This document shows, piece after piece, positions 9,091-17,241 of a DNA stretch of 21,841 bases. The notes under the pieces were generated by a model. It did not search any database and was not told where the DNA came from. It saw only the letters and a list, made by a program, of their open reading frames with translations. The translations under genes were made by a program, and so were the position numbers. Source of the DNA: Halieaceae bacterium (GTDB lineage: Bacteria > Pseudomonadota > Gammaproteobacteria > Pseudomonadales > Halieaceae); NCBI GenBank assembly GCA_018666055.1, contig JABJAS010000008.1, forward strand, positions 1-21,841, given 5' to 3'. The first letter of the stretch is position 1; each line of letters begins with the position of its first letter.

Positions 9091-10245
9091 CTATAAAAAT
9101 GACGCCACCACGCTGTCAAGAAATTGATAGCCTAGCGGCGTCGCTTTGAGGGACCCTCCGTCTAAGTGCTCTATCCAACCTCGAGACTGGGCCTGCTCTG
9201 CTGCTCGCTCGAGCTGCATTAGAGGCAGGCCGGTGCGTTGGGTGAAGTCACCGACGGGTGACCCCGATTTAAGCCGCAACGCATTCATCACGTACTCCAC
9301 CACCCGTTCTTGCTGGCTGACGGTCTTGCCGCGTGGCGCGGGCATCGATCCGTTTGTGATCAACCCCAAGTAATCGGCGGGGCTGCGCGTCCGTTGGGTC
9401 CGTATAATCTGGCCATCTTCCCGTGATAGCTTACCGTGGGCGCCGGCACCGAGTCCCACATAATCCCCAAATCCCCAATAATTGAGATTGTGCCGACTCT
9501 CATAGCCCGGACGACAATAAGCCGACACCTCATATTGGTGGTAGCCGGCATGACTCAGTAGTTGCTCTCCGGTTGATTGAATCGATTCCAGCATTGTTTC
9601 GCTGGGCAGCATCGGTTGGGACGTCCAGAATCGTGTATTGCGCTCAATCGTCAGCTGATACCACGAAATATGACCGGCACTCAGCTCAAGCGCCTCCATA
9701 AGATCAGCCGCTGCAGTGTCGGCTGTCTGCTCTGGTAAGCCATGCATCAGATCAATATTCCAGTTTTGGAAACCCGCTGTGCTCACCAGATGGAGCGCTT
9801 GGCGGGCGTCATCACCCGAATGAATGCGGCCGAGTCGACTTAATGCAGCCTCGTTAAAACTCTGCACGCCGATACTGAGTCGGGTGACGCCTGCTTCCCG
9901 ATACGCTTGGTAGCGGCCCCGCTCAGCACTCCCGGGATTACTCTCTAAAGTGATCTCAGCGCCGGGGGCAAAGGGAATGCGCGCTGCTAGTCCGGAAAGC
10001 AGGCGTTGTATCCACTCGCCAGAGAATAAACTGGGTGTGCCGCCACCGATAAAAATCGATTCGACAAGGCGCCCGTCAATCCCTGATAACTGACTATCGA
10101 GGTCTTGCAGCAATGCGTTGACATAAGGCTTTTGCAACTCAGGTGTAAACCCTTCGTGGCTATTAAAGTCGCAGTAAGGACACTTTTGCGTGCACCAGGG
10201 CAGGTGCACGTAGAGAGACAGTGGAATTGCGGCGGGTGTGATCAA
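9091..10245 (-). CDS. hemW: Haem chaperone HemW (radical-SAM, coproporphyrinogen-III-oxidase-like)
   Basis: Radical-SAM family protein that binds haem and helps deliver it to membrane haemoproteins; long misannotated as oxygen-independent coproporphyrinogen oxidase. The 384-residue product has the [4Fe-4S] motif Cys18-x3-Cys22-x2-Cys25 in LPWCTQKCPYCDFNSH, GGGTPSLF around 68-75 and RLSIGVQSFNE. The three-cysteine motif lacks the fourth Cys typical of true HemN (CxxxCxxCxC), which favours HemW. The start is a TTG at 10243-10245, the only candidate giving the usual short lead before SLYVHLPWC. It overlaps the rdgB TGA by two bases within TTGA, so it probably relies on coupled translation. It is last in the minus-strand run. 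Confidence 0.93.
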   Translation of the reverse strand: MITPAAIPLSLYVHLPWCTQKCPYCDFNSHEGFTPELQKPYVNALLQDLDSQLSGIDGRLVESIFIGGGTPSLFSGEWIQRLLSGLAARIPFAPGAEITLESNPGSAERGRYQAYREAGVTRLSIGVQSFNEAALSRLGRIHSGDDARQALHLVSTAGFQNWNIDLMHGLPEQTADTAAADLMEALELSAGHISWYQLTIERNTRFWTSQPMLPSETMLESIQSTGEQLLSHAGYHQYEVSAYCRPGYESRHNLNYWGFGDYVGLGAGAHGKLSREDGQIIRTQRTRSPADYLGLITNGSMPAPRGKTVSQQERVVEYVMNALRLKSGSPVGDFTQRTGLPLMQLERAAEQAQSRGWIEHLDGGSLKATPLGYQFLDSVVASFL

Positions 10246-10838
10246 TCGTCTGCTAGCGCCAGTAGGGTGCTAATGGCTTTGGCGCGATGACTTATGCGGT
10301 TTTTTTCAGCGGGTGAGAGTTCAGCTGCGTGTAGGGAGCCTCCCTCGGGAATAAAGATAGGGTCGTAACCAAAGCCGCCCTCACCCCGAGGTGCGTCGGC
10401 GATGCGTCCGTACCAGCGGCCTTCCGCAATGAGTGGAGTGGGGTCTTGTGCATCTCGTAAGAGCACGACCACTGCGATATAAAATGCCTGACGATGCGCG
10501 CCCTGTAACGTCGTCATGTTGTTAAGCAATAACGTATTGTTGTCCTCATAACCGGAGCCTGAATAGCGCGCAGATCGCAGACCTGGCGCGCCACCTAGTG
10601 CCGGTACTACCAGCCCCGAGTCGTCGGCTAATGCCGCGTGACCTGTGGCCAGGCAGGCATGTCTTGCCTTAATGAGTGCATTTTCGACAAAGGTACTGCC
10701 GGTTTCTTCGGCTTCCGTCACGGCAAAATCGGCCTGTGGTTTTACCCGCCAGTGAGGGCCGAGTACCTGCTGGAACTCCTCAATCTTGCCGGCGTTATGG
10801 CTGGCAATAATGAGCAAGGGCGATGTTTCAACGACCAT
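10242..10838 (-). CDS. rdgB: dITP/XTP pyrophosphatase (Ham1/RdgB)
   Basis: Hydrolyses dITP, ITP and XTP to monophosphates, keeping deaminated purines out of nucleic acids. The 198-residue protein shows SHNAGKIEEF (13-22), TFVENALIKARHA (49-61), the catalytic Asp pair in ADDSGL (71-76), GEGGFGYDPIF, and SHRAKA near the C-terminus, so all family blocks are present. Start ATG at 10836-10838, three bases after the DUF4426 gene. It is followed directly by hemW, the same order as in Pseudomonas. Confidence 0.96.
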   Translation of the reverse strand: MVVETSPLLIIASHNAGKIEEFQQVLGPHWRVKPQADFAVTEAEETGSTFVENALIKARHACLATGHAALADDSGLVVPALGGAPGLRSARYSGSGYEDNNTLLLNNMTTLQGAHRQAFYIAVVVLLRDAQDPTPLIAEGRWYGRIADAPRGEGGFGYDPIFIPEGGSLHAAELSPAEKNRISHRAKAISTLLALADD

Positions 10839-10841
10839 AAA

Positions 10842-11321
10842 TCATTCCTGGCGCCACAGCTGCACTTTCATGGTGTGCTCATAAACGGTGTCGGTGCCCT
10901 CGGGCTGAAACTCAAATTCAAAGAATCGATATTCGCGGTTCAAAAATTCGAACGGCACAATGTAATAGGTGGCGCGACCCTCCCGAATTTCTTTGACGCG
11001 CAGCGCGCCGCCAGTAATCAAATCCCAGGTCCTGCCCTCAATCTTCATCGGTCGGCCTGCAATCTCGCCCGATGTGGTATCGCGGACCGATAGCGTCAAA
11101 ATAGCCTTATCCGCACCACGGGTAATCCCATATTCTGATGCAATATCAGGGGTGAGAAAGGTGGTATAGACAATACTGTGATGTAATTCGAACGGTCCGT
11201 ATTGCGTGGACTGTTGAGCGCTACTCGTCAGCGGGACGGCACTCAGGGCGCCGGCGAGGATTAGCGCGCTGAGCGGCGTATTCGGTAAACGGCACTGCTG
11301 GCAAATAAGTTGGGCCACCAT
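10842..11321 (-). CDS. DUF4426 family exported protein
   Basis: Function unknown. It matches what I know of DUF4426 proteins, short secreted proteins regularly encoded between metW and rdgB in Pseudomonas-like bacteria. From the ATG at 11319-11321 the product is 159 aa: about 16 residues of lead, a hydrophobic stretch (LSALILAGALSAVPL), a likely signal-peptidase site after TSSA near residue 35, then a beta-rich domain with ELHHSIVYTTFLTPDIA and FEFEFQPEG. The n-region is unusually long and cysteine-containing. The first 61 bases lie inside metW in another frame, because no usable start exists after the metW stop. Location is inferred as periplasmic; an upstream ATG at 11333 is also possible. 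Confidence 0.8.
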   Translation of the reverse strand: MVAQLICQQCRLPNTPLSALILAGALSAVPLTSSAQQSTQYGPFELHHSIVYTTFLTPDIASEYGITRGADKAILTLSVRDTTSGEIAGRPMKIEGRTWDLITGGALRVKEIREGRATYYIVPFEFLNREYRFFEFEFQPEGTDTVYEHTMKVQLWRQE

Positions 11322-11860
11322 TTCCCAAGCCATTTTTGTGCGGCACCAGCAACTGTTGCCCGCTCTATAATATCGATACGCAAATCTGAACACAGTGCTT
11401 CAAAATCCTTGACCGTACAAAAGTGAATGTTAGGGGTGTCATACCAACTCCGAGGCATTGCCTTAGAGACAGGCATGTGACCGGTTAACCCAAGGTGGGT
11501 TCGGCAGCGCCAGTGCCCAAAATTAGGAAAAGAGACGATCGCTTCTTCACCAATATGTACCATACGCTCTAAGGCTAGGTGCGGATGCGTCAGCTCTTGC
11601 AGCGCGTGGGTGAGTATCACCACATCAAAACGGTAGGGAGTGAAGCAGTTTAAGCCCTCGTTGATGTCTTCCTGAATGACGTCGAGACCTTTGCTCACCG
11701 CTGAAACGAGGTTGTCAGGATCAATATCGACCCCGACGCCTATAGCGCCACGCTCTTCGCAAAGGCGCTTTAAAAAAGCGCCATCACCGCACCCTAGGTC
11801 GAGTACCTTGCTGCCCTGTGGGACCCAACCTAACACCGTATTCAGATCGAGACGATTCAT
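11261..11860 (-). CDS. metW: Methionine biosynthesis protein MetW
   Basis: Methyltransferase-fold partner of MetX, needed in several bacteria for full homoserine acyltransferase activity; its own catalytic reaction is not settled to my knowledge. The 199-residue product has SAM-pocket motif DLGCGDG at 21-27, VGVDID, and SFPNFGHWRCR in the middle, all typical of MetW. The start is the ATG at 11858-11860, sharing ATGA with the metX stop; the frame remains open upstream to 11884 inside metX. Its 3' end overlaps the start of the DUF4426 gene by 61 bases. Confidence 0.95.
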   Translation of the reverse strand: MNRLDLNTVLGWVPQGSKVLDLGCGDGAFLKRLCEERGAIGVGVDIDPDNLVSAVSKGLDVIQEDINEGLNCFTPYRFDVVILTHALQELTHPHLALERMVHIGEEAIVSFPNFGHWRCRTHLGLTGHMPVSKAMPRSWYDTPNIHFCTVKDFEALCSDLRIDIIERATVAGAAQKWLGKWWPNLFASSAVYRIRRSAR

Positions 11861-13002
11861 GCTGGACCGACCCGTTGCATCCACTGTGTTAGCAGCGCCT
11901 CATAGGTTTTGTTGGGCAGTAGGAAACCATCGTGGCCATTGTCTGTTTCTATGTTGGCGTAGGTCACGGGTTTACCCGCAGCCATTAAGGCATCGCGGAT
12001 TTCAATGGAGCGGTGAGGGGGGAAGCGCCAGTCTGAACTGAAAGACAACACTAGAAAGTCGGCGTGTGCTTTGTCGAGGGCAGCCTTTAAGTCACCATCA
12101 TCGCTAACAGCTAAGTCAAACAGATCCAACGCTCGTGTCATCAGCACATAGGTATTCGCATCAAACTGCGTTGAAAATCGGGTGCCTTGATGTCGTAGAT
12201 AGCTTTCTACTTGGAACACCCACTCGCTCTCTGCTTCAGGCGTAAAGCTCCCCTCTCTAAGCTCTCGGCCAAAGCGGTCGCTCATCCCATCGGCAGACAT
12301 ATAGGTGAGGTGGCCGACCATGCGGGCAAGCGCCACGCCTCGACTCGGCAGCGTATCGCGGCTCAGGTAGTCGCCGTCGCACCAATCGGGGTCGGATAAG
12401 ATGGCATGTCTGGCAATTTCATTGAACGCAATATTTTGAGCGGTGAGCTTGGGTGCTGCGGCGAGCGCCACACAATGCTCAACCCATTCCGGATAATCAA
12501 TGGCCCACTGCAGTGCTTGCATGCCACCGAGGCTGCCACCGATTACCGCTGCCCAGCGCGATATGCCCAAATATTCTGCCAGCAGTTTTTGGCTGCGAAC
12601 CCAATCTTGTACCTGGGGCTGGGGAAACTTGGCGCCCCAGGGTTTGCCCGTTTCGGGGTTTAGGGTATTAGGCCCTGTGGACCCGTCACACCCGCCTATA
12701 TTATTGGAGCACACGACGAATAAGCGTCGTGTGTCGATGGGCTTGCCGGGACCAATGGCAAGATCCCACCATCCTGGACGTTCATCGTCGCCAGGATAAA
12801 AGCCCGCCGCATGGTGCGTGCCAGACAGCGCATGGCAAATGAGCACTGCATTGTCGCCCGCGGCATTGAGTTCCCCATAGGTTTCGTAGACCAACTCATG
12901 CTCAGCCAGCACCGACCCGTTTGCGAGCTGAAAAGCGGTCTCGAACCGGGCACGGCAGGGGCTGACCAGCCCGACACTATTGTGTGTGCCACTATTTGAC
13001 AT
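11857..13002 (-). CDS. metX: Homoserine O-acyltransferase (MetX type)
   Basis: Activates homoserine by O-acylation for methionine synthesis, using an alpha/beta-hydrolase fold. The 381 residues show the acyl-binding CHALSGTHHAAG, SNNIGGCDGSTGPNT near 99-112, nucleophile Ser157 in GGSLGG, Asp324 in FSSDWRFPP and His357 in DNGHDGFLLP, so the triad is complete. Whether the donor is succinyl-CoA (usual for gammaproteobacterial MetX next to metW) or acetyl-CoA cannot be decided by eye. Start ATG 13000-13002 with a weak Shine-Dalgarno, three bases after yggT. metX-metW is a conserved pair; no SAM riboswitch is expected or seen in mid-operon. Confidence 0.95.
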   Translation of the reverse strand: MSNSGTHNSVGLVSPCRARFETAFQLANGSVLAEHELVYETYGELNAAGDNAVLICHALSGTHHAAGFYPGDDERPGWWDLAIGPGKPIDTRRLFVVCSNNIGGCDGSTGPNTLNPETGKPWGAKFPQPQVQDWVRSQKLLAEYLGISRWAAVIGGSLGGMQALQWAIDYPEWVEHCVALAAAPKLTAQNIAFNEIARHAILSDPDWCDGDYLSRDTLPSRGVALARMVGHLTYMSADGMSDRFGRELREGSFTPEAESEWVFQVESYLRHQGTRFSTQFDANTYVLMTRALDLFDLAVSDDGDLKAALDKAHADFLVLSFSSDWRFPPHRSIEIRDALMAAGKPVTYANIETDNGHDGFLLPNKTYEALLTQWMQRVGPA

Positions 13003-13005
13003 CGT

Positions 13006-13599
13006 TCACAGTCCGACGACCAAGTTAGGCGGAAGTGATAGCGCTACTGCCGCGTGTCGCAAGCCGATTTGTACGATGTTGATGGTGACGAAGAGCAAAA
13101 TCGGTGAAAAGTCGATGCCCCCCATATTGGGCAGCAATGCGCGAAAGGGGGTCATGATGGGTTCAGCAATCTGACCGATCAGCTCGATGGCGGGATGCCG
13201 GCTGCCCGCCGCAACCCAGCTGACGATGATCATGGCGATGAGTACAAAAAAGGTCAGATTGGTGAGTAATCCGAGCACACCAATAATGCCCCAGCCCACT
13301 AATGTGAGTGGATTAGGCACACTCCACTGCTCTCCGATCACCCAGGCGATGCCCAGTAAAATTAAGACCTGAATCAAAACTGCCATCACTAAGACAGCCC
13401 AATCAATGCGTCCTTTCGCCGGCAGCATGCCGCGCAGTGGCAACAGTAACGGATTGGTGAGTTTGACGATGAGTTGAGAAATGGGATTGTAAAAATTGGC
13501 TCGCGAGGCGTGCAGCATGCCCCGTAATACGATCAGCGTCAGTAACAAAGCCCCCAGATTCTGGATCAGATAAAGCGCCATTTCGGTCCCCGCGGTCAT
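13006..13599 (-). CDS. YggT family integral membrane protein
   Basis: Inner-membrane protein of unknown exact role. The 197 residues contain two YggT repeats, each with hydrophobic helices followed by a P-F/L-R motif: NPISQLIVKLTNPLLLPLRG in the first half and PAIELIGQIAEPIMTPFRA in the second. This duplicated form is the usual proteobacterial one. The ATG at 13597-13599 follows the proC stop by one base and has GAGGAG upstream; an ATG at 13581 with GGGGA is a real alternative. Linkage to proC and yggS is widely conserved. A role in osmotic or envelope function is only a suggestion from other organisms. Confidence 0.93.
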   Translation of the reverse strand: MTAGTEMALYLIQNLGALLLTLIVLRGMLHASRANFYNPISQLIVKLTNPLLLPLRGMLPAKGRIDWAVLVMAVLIQVLILLGIAWVIGEQWSVPNPLTLVGWGIIGVLGLLTNLTFFVLIAMIIVSWVAAGSRHPAIELIGQIAEPIMTPFRALLPNMGGIDFSPILLFVTINIVQIGLRHAAVALSLPPNLVVGL

Positions 13600-13600
13600 A

Positions 13601-14416
13601 TCAGCCAAACTCCTCGCCCAGCGTTCTTGCTCGTTCAGCGCAGGCTTGAACGGCATGAGTGATTATCTCGTCGAATTGATGAGACTGTAAGGCTAATAGT
13701 GCCTGTTCTGTCGTGCCTCCCGGGCTCGTGACGTTTTCCCTCAGCGTTGAGATGGGCAGTTCGGAGCGCCCAGCCAGCTCAGCCGCACCGATAGCGGTTT
13801 GCAGCGTTAAGGCCACCGCCGTTTTCTGATCGAGTCCCAGATCAATACCGGCTGCAATAATGGCCTCTATGAGCGCAAAGAAGTAGGCAGGTCCGCTGCC
13901 AGAGACGGCGGTCACGGCGTCTAGTAGCGCTTCTGAGGACACCCAAATGGTCATGCCGACGGCGTTAGTCACTTGCTCAGCCAAGGCGCGCTGTGCGTCG
14001 CTGGCTTGTGCTGTTGCGAACAGCCCACTGGCCCCCTTGCCTATCATGGCAGGTGTATTGGGCATGCAGCGAATAACCGGAACAGAGGGATCGACAGCGG
14101 CCTGTAGGGAGGCAATCGGAATGCCCGCTGCAATTGACAGAATGGCGGTATTGGGCCCAATCTGGTCCCGTATCGCCACCAAGGCGTCAGGGGCGACCTG
14201 CGGTTTGACCGCCACTACCACCAGATCCGCATCGATAAAAATGTGCTGAGGCGAGGTGTCGAGCTGCGACAAACCGAGAGATCGGAGCCGTGATAACGCG
14301 GCTTCGCTAGGGTCACTGGCGCGCAATTGTGAGGGCGAGAAGCCACTAGCTAAGAGGCCATTGATCATGGCGGTGGCCATATTGCCCGCGCCTAGGAATG
14401 CAATTTGAGGCGACAT
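13601..14416 (-). CDS. proC: Pyrroline-5-carboxylate reductase
   Basis: Last step of proline synthesis: NAD(P)H-dependent reduction of 1-pyrroline-5-carboxylate. The 271-residue product has the N-terminal Rossmann loop FLGAGNMATAMINGL (7-21), VVAVKPQ, MPNTPAMIGKG, VSGSGPAYFFALIEA and the C-terminal NVTSPGGTTEQAL, all standard. Start ATG 14414-14416; the Shine-Dalgarno is weak. It lies between yggS (29 bases upstream) and yggT (1 base downstream). Confidence 0.97.
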   Translation of the reverse strand: MSPQIAFLGAGNMATAMINGLLASGFSPSQLRASDPSEAALSRLRSLGLSQLDTSPQHIFIDADLVVVAVKPQVAPDALVAIRDQIGPNTAILSIAAGIPIASLQAAVDPSVPVIRCMPNTPAMIGKGASGLFATAQASDAQRALAEQVTNAVGMTIWVSSEALLDAVTAVSGSGPAYFFALIEAIIAAGIDLGLDQKTAVALTLQTAIGAAELAGRSELPISTLRENVTSPGGTTEQALLALQSHQFDEIITHAVQACAERARTLGEEFG

Positions 14417-14445
14417 AAGATCAGGAGTATCCGTGAAGAACGACT

Positions 14446-15138
14446 TTAATTATACCGCGCGCCAAAAATATCTGTGCCGACTCTGACTAGGTCCGATCCT
14501 TCGGCAATGGCGGCCTCTAAATCGCTGGACATTCCCATCGATAATATCGCCAGCTTTGGGTTATGGCCGACAAGGCTTTGTTGAAGGGCGCGCAACTGAC
14601 GAAAAGGTACCCGCTGGGCAGCGGGCTGGGCGCTGGGCGCCGGAATGGTCATGAGGCCCCCCAGTTGTAGATTAGGGAGCGCCTCTACTGCATCGATCAA
14701 CGTTTTGAGTGCGTCGGGCTGTACCCCCGACTTGCTCGCTTCGTCAGATGTTTTAACTTGGAGCAGTACTTTTAACGGCCCTTTTTCAGGGGGGCGTTGA
14801 TCGCTGAGACGTTGGGCAATCTTGAGCCGATCTAGGCTATGCACCCAGTCACTAAACTCGGCAATCAACCCCGTTTTATTGCTCTGAATCGGCCCAATAA
14901 AGTGCCACGACAAGCCCAAGTCAGATAGCTGAGTCGCTTTTTCGGCCATTTCTTGTGCGTAGTTCTCGCCAAAATCAGTGAGCCCCGCTTGGTGCGCCCA
15001 GCGGATGAGTTCAGATGATTTTTTTTTGCTGACAGCCAACAGCGAGACCGCCCCGGGGGGCCTGCCTGCCGCGTGTTCTGCCGCGCGAATACGACGGCTG
15101 ATTTCTGATATATTGTGACGTAAGTCTGTCGGTGTCAT
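14446..15138 (-). CDS. yggS: Pyridoxal-phosphate homeostasis protein (YggS/PLPBP family)
   Basis: PLP-binding, alanine-racemase-like barrel protein without known catalytic activity, involved in vitamin B6 and amino-acid homeostasis. The 230-residue product shows PLP-binding Lys38 in LLAVSKKK, DFGENYAQE, WHFIGPIQSNK, LSMGMSSDLEAAI and the C-terminal VRVGTDIFG. I prefer the ATG at 15136-15138, matching the usual N-terminus; the frame is open to an ATG at 15168, which would add 10 residues. Neither start has a good Shine-Dalgarno. It is the first gene of the minus-strand run to hemW and divergent from pilT, as in Pseudomonas. Confidence 0.95.
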   Translation of the reverse strand: MTPTDLRHNISEISRRIRAAEHAAGRPPGAVSLLAVSKKKSSELIRWAHQAGLTDFGENYAQEMAEKATQLSDLGLSWHFIGPIQSNKTGLIAEFSDWVHSLDRLKIAQRLSDQRPPEKGPLKVLLQVKTSDEASKSGVQPDALKTLIDAVEALPNLQLGGLMTIPAPSAQPAAQRVPFRQLRALQQSLVGHNPKLAILSMGMSSDLEAAIAEGSDLVRVGTDIFGARYN

Positions 15139-15199
15139 GCCAGCATCATAAGGAAATTGATGCGCCATGTGTTAGTCCGACGCTATCGGAGACTATGAT

Positions 15200-16240
15200 A
15201 TGGATATCACAGAATTACTCGCGTTTGGCGTACAACAGGGTGCCTCGGATCTGCATCTTTCAGCAGGGCTTCCGCCCATGATCCGTGTAGACGGTGACAT
15301 TAGGCGGGTCAACTTACCGCCGCAAACACCGACTGAAGTCCAAGCCTTAATCTACGACATCATGAATGATCGCCAGCGGAACGAGTTTGAGGAGCGTCTC
15401 GAAACGGATTTTTCTTTTGAGCTCCCCGATGTGGCGCGTTTTCGTGTCAATGCCTTTGTCCAAAATCGCGGTGCCGGTGCAGTATTTCGCGCGATCCCGT
15501 CGGAAGTATTAACGATGGAGACGCTGGGGATGGGGCAGACGTTCCGCGATATTTCCATGCTACCAAGAGGCTTAGTCTTGGTAACTGGGCCGACAGGCTC
15601 TGGAAAATCCACCACGCTTGCAGCCATGATCGATTATGTTAATGCAAACCGTTATGACCACATTCTCACGATTGAGGATCCGATTGAGTTCGTTCACGAA
15701 AGCAAACGCTCGCTCATTAATCAGCGCGAAGTGCATCGTGATACGTTGGGCTTCTCTGAAGCACTGCGTTCCGCATTGCGTGAAGATCCCGATATTATTC
15801 TGGTGGGCGAACTGCGAGATCTAGAGACGATCCGGTTGGCGCTGACGGCCGCTGAGACTGGCCATTTGGTTTTTGGCACACTGCACACTACCTCGGCCGC
15901 AAAGACGATTGATCGTATTGTCGATGTCTTCCCTGGAGAAGAAAAAGCCATGGTGCGCTCGATGTTGTCAGAATCCTTGCAAGCGGTGATTTCTCAAACT
16001 TTGCTCAAGCGCAGTCAAGGTGGGCGTATTGCGGCACACGAGATAATGCGCGGGACTGCGGCGATCCGAAATTTAATCCGGGAAGATAAAGTGGCTCAAA
16101 TGTATTCCGCTATTCAAACGGGGCAAGCCACGGGGATGCAAACGATGGATCAATGTTTGCAGGGATTGGTTCAAAAAAGACTGATTACCGTCGAAGTGGC
16201 GCGTGAAAAGGCGCGTCAGCCAGAGGGCATCATTGGCTGA
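15200..16240 (+). CDS. pilT: Type IV pilus retraction ATPase PilT
   Basis: Hexameric cytoplasmic motor that depolymerises type IV pili, powering twitching and DNA uptake. The 346 residues show the N-terminal PAS-like domain, Walker A GPTGSGKS (130-137), Asp box TIEDPIEF (157-164), Walker B around ILVGELRDLET (200-210, Glu204), His box GHLVFGTLHT (221-230) and the retraction-specific AIRNLIRE at 288-295, which separates PilT from PilB and most PilU. ATG at 15200 with GGAG eight bases upstream. pilU, its usual downstream partner, is absent: ruvX on the other strand follows, overlapping the last 25 bases. No other pilus genes are in the window. Confidence 0.97.
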   Translation: MDITELLAFGVQQGASDLHLSAGLPPMIRVDGDIRRVNLPPQTPTEVQALIYDIMNDRQRNEFEERLETDFSFELPDVARFRVNAFVQNRGAGAVFRAIPSEVLTMETLGMGQTFRDISMLPRGLVLVTGPTGSGKSTTLAAMIDYVNANRYDHILTIEDPIEFVHESKRSLINQREVHRDTLGFSEALRSALREDPDIILVGELRDLETIRLALTAAETGHLVFGTLHTTSAAKTIDRIVDVFPGEEKAMVRSMLSESLQAVISQTLLKRSQGGRIAAHEIMRGTAAIRNLIREDKVAQMYSAIQTGQATGMQTMDQCLQGLVQKRLITVEVAREKARQPEGIIG

Positions 16241-16653
16241 TCGTTGAGCCAAGTCGTGAGAATAATGGCCGCCGCTTTGTCGTCGATGGGGTTGGTGACG
16301 AAATCGCCGCGATGCCCTTCTGCGAACGCATCAGCTTTTGCTTCTCTGCTGGATAGCCGCTCGTCAACCAATGAGACTGGCAAGCTTAATCGGCCTTCGA
16401 GTTGCCGGGAAAACTTGGATGCTCGACGACTCAGCTCGCTTTCTGAGCCGTCCATGTTGATGGGGAGTCCAACGAGTAAGCGGTTCGGTCGCCATTCTTC
16501 GGTGAGGGCAATGATCGAGGGCCAGTGCGGCACACCCTCTTTTGCCGATACCACGGTGAGCGGCTCGGCGGTGCGCGACAGGGTGTTTCCGATGGCCACA
16601 CCGATATTGCGCAGTCCAAAATCGAATGCCATGACCGTTTCATATCGAGGCAT
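16216..16653 (-). CDS. ruvX: Putative pre-16S rRNA nuclease / RuvX (YqgF) family
   Basis: RNase H-like fold protein implicated in maturation of the 16S rRNA 5' end, earlier proposed as a Holliday junction resolvase. The 145-residue product has the first acidic motif FDFGLRNIGVA (10-20), LLVGLPINMDG (59-69), DERLSSREA (97-105) and the C-terminal acidic IDDKAAAIIL (123-132). Start ATG 16651-16653, two bases after the yqgE stop. Its last 25 bases overlap the 3' end of pilT on the other strand. Confidence 0.95.
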   Translation of the reverse strand: MPRYETVMAFDFGLRNIGVAIGNTLSRTAEPLTVVSAKEGVPHWPSIIALTEEWRPNRLLVGLPINMDGSESELSRRASKFSRQLEGRLSLPVSLVDERLSSREAKADAFAEGHRGDFVTNPIDDKAAAIILTTWLNDQPMMPSG

Positions 16654-16655
16654 CC

Positions 16656-17204
16656 TTACGCGTGCCCTGCGTTGGCACTGAGTAGATCGACATCAATGCC
16701 CAATATACGCCCGGCCTCTGCCAGTTTTTGTGACGTGTCTGAATGAAATAGCGTCTGCCGGTCTGCCGCAACGGTTAGCCAGCTATTGTCCGCTATCTCT
16801 GCCTCGAGCTGTCCCGGTGCCCATCCGGCGTAGCCCAAAGCCACCAGACATTCTTGGGGTCCCTCACCCGCAGCCAGCGCGCACAGAATATCGCGCGAGG
16901 TCGTTAGGCTAATGTCATGGTGCACCGCCTGACTCCCCTCCCAGTCTCCCGCCGGGCTGTGCAATACAAATCCGTGGTCTTTTCTGATCGGTCCCCCCGC
17001 CAATATCGGGTAATGAGGGATCTCAAGGTCTGTGGGTATTGCGAGATGCTGCAACATCTCGATGAAGGTGATATCGAGCTGCTGATTCACGACAATGCCC
17101 ATGGCACCGTCCTCATCATGGCGGCATAGATAGGTGAGTGAGCGGCTAAAAAAACCGCGATGGATGGCCGGCGTGGCCATTAGAAAGTGACCACGAAGCG
17201 TCAC
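16656..17204 (-). CDS. YqgE/AlgH family protein
   Basis: Family of unknown biochemical role. The 182-residue product shows GHFLMATPAI at the start, GAMGIVVN, YPILAGGPIRKDHGFVLH and GYAGWAPGQLEAEI, the recognised YqgE blocks. The start is uncertain: I use the GTG at 17202-17204, which gives the usual few residues before HFLMATP, but it lacks a visible Shine-Dalgarno. An ATG at 17267 inside the gshB 3' end would add 21 residues. The gshB-yqgE-ruvX order is conserved from E. coli to Pseudomonas and suggests a functional link that is not understood. Confidence 0.9.
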   Translation of the reverse strand: MTLRGHFLMATPAIHRGFFSRSLTYLCRHDEDGAMGIVVNQQLDITFIEMLQHLAIPTDLEIPHYPILAGGPIRKDHGFVLHSPAGDWEGSQAVHHDISLTTSRDILCALAAGEGPQECLVALGYAGWAPGQLEAEIADNSWLTVAADRQTLFHSDTSQKLAEAGRILGIDVDLLSANAGHA

Positions 17205-17241
17205 AGTGGTGGCACGCTTATCAACGATGGAGTGAGTGCGT

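Noticed and set aside
10638..11093. 151-codon plus-strand open frame
   Set aside because: It spans the rdgB/DUF4426 junction in antisense and has no recognisable domain.
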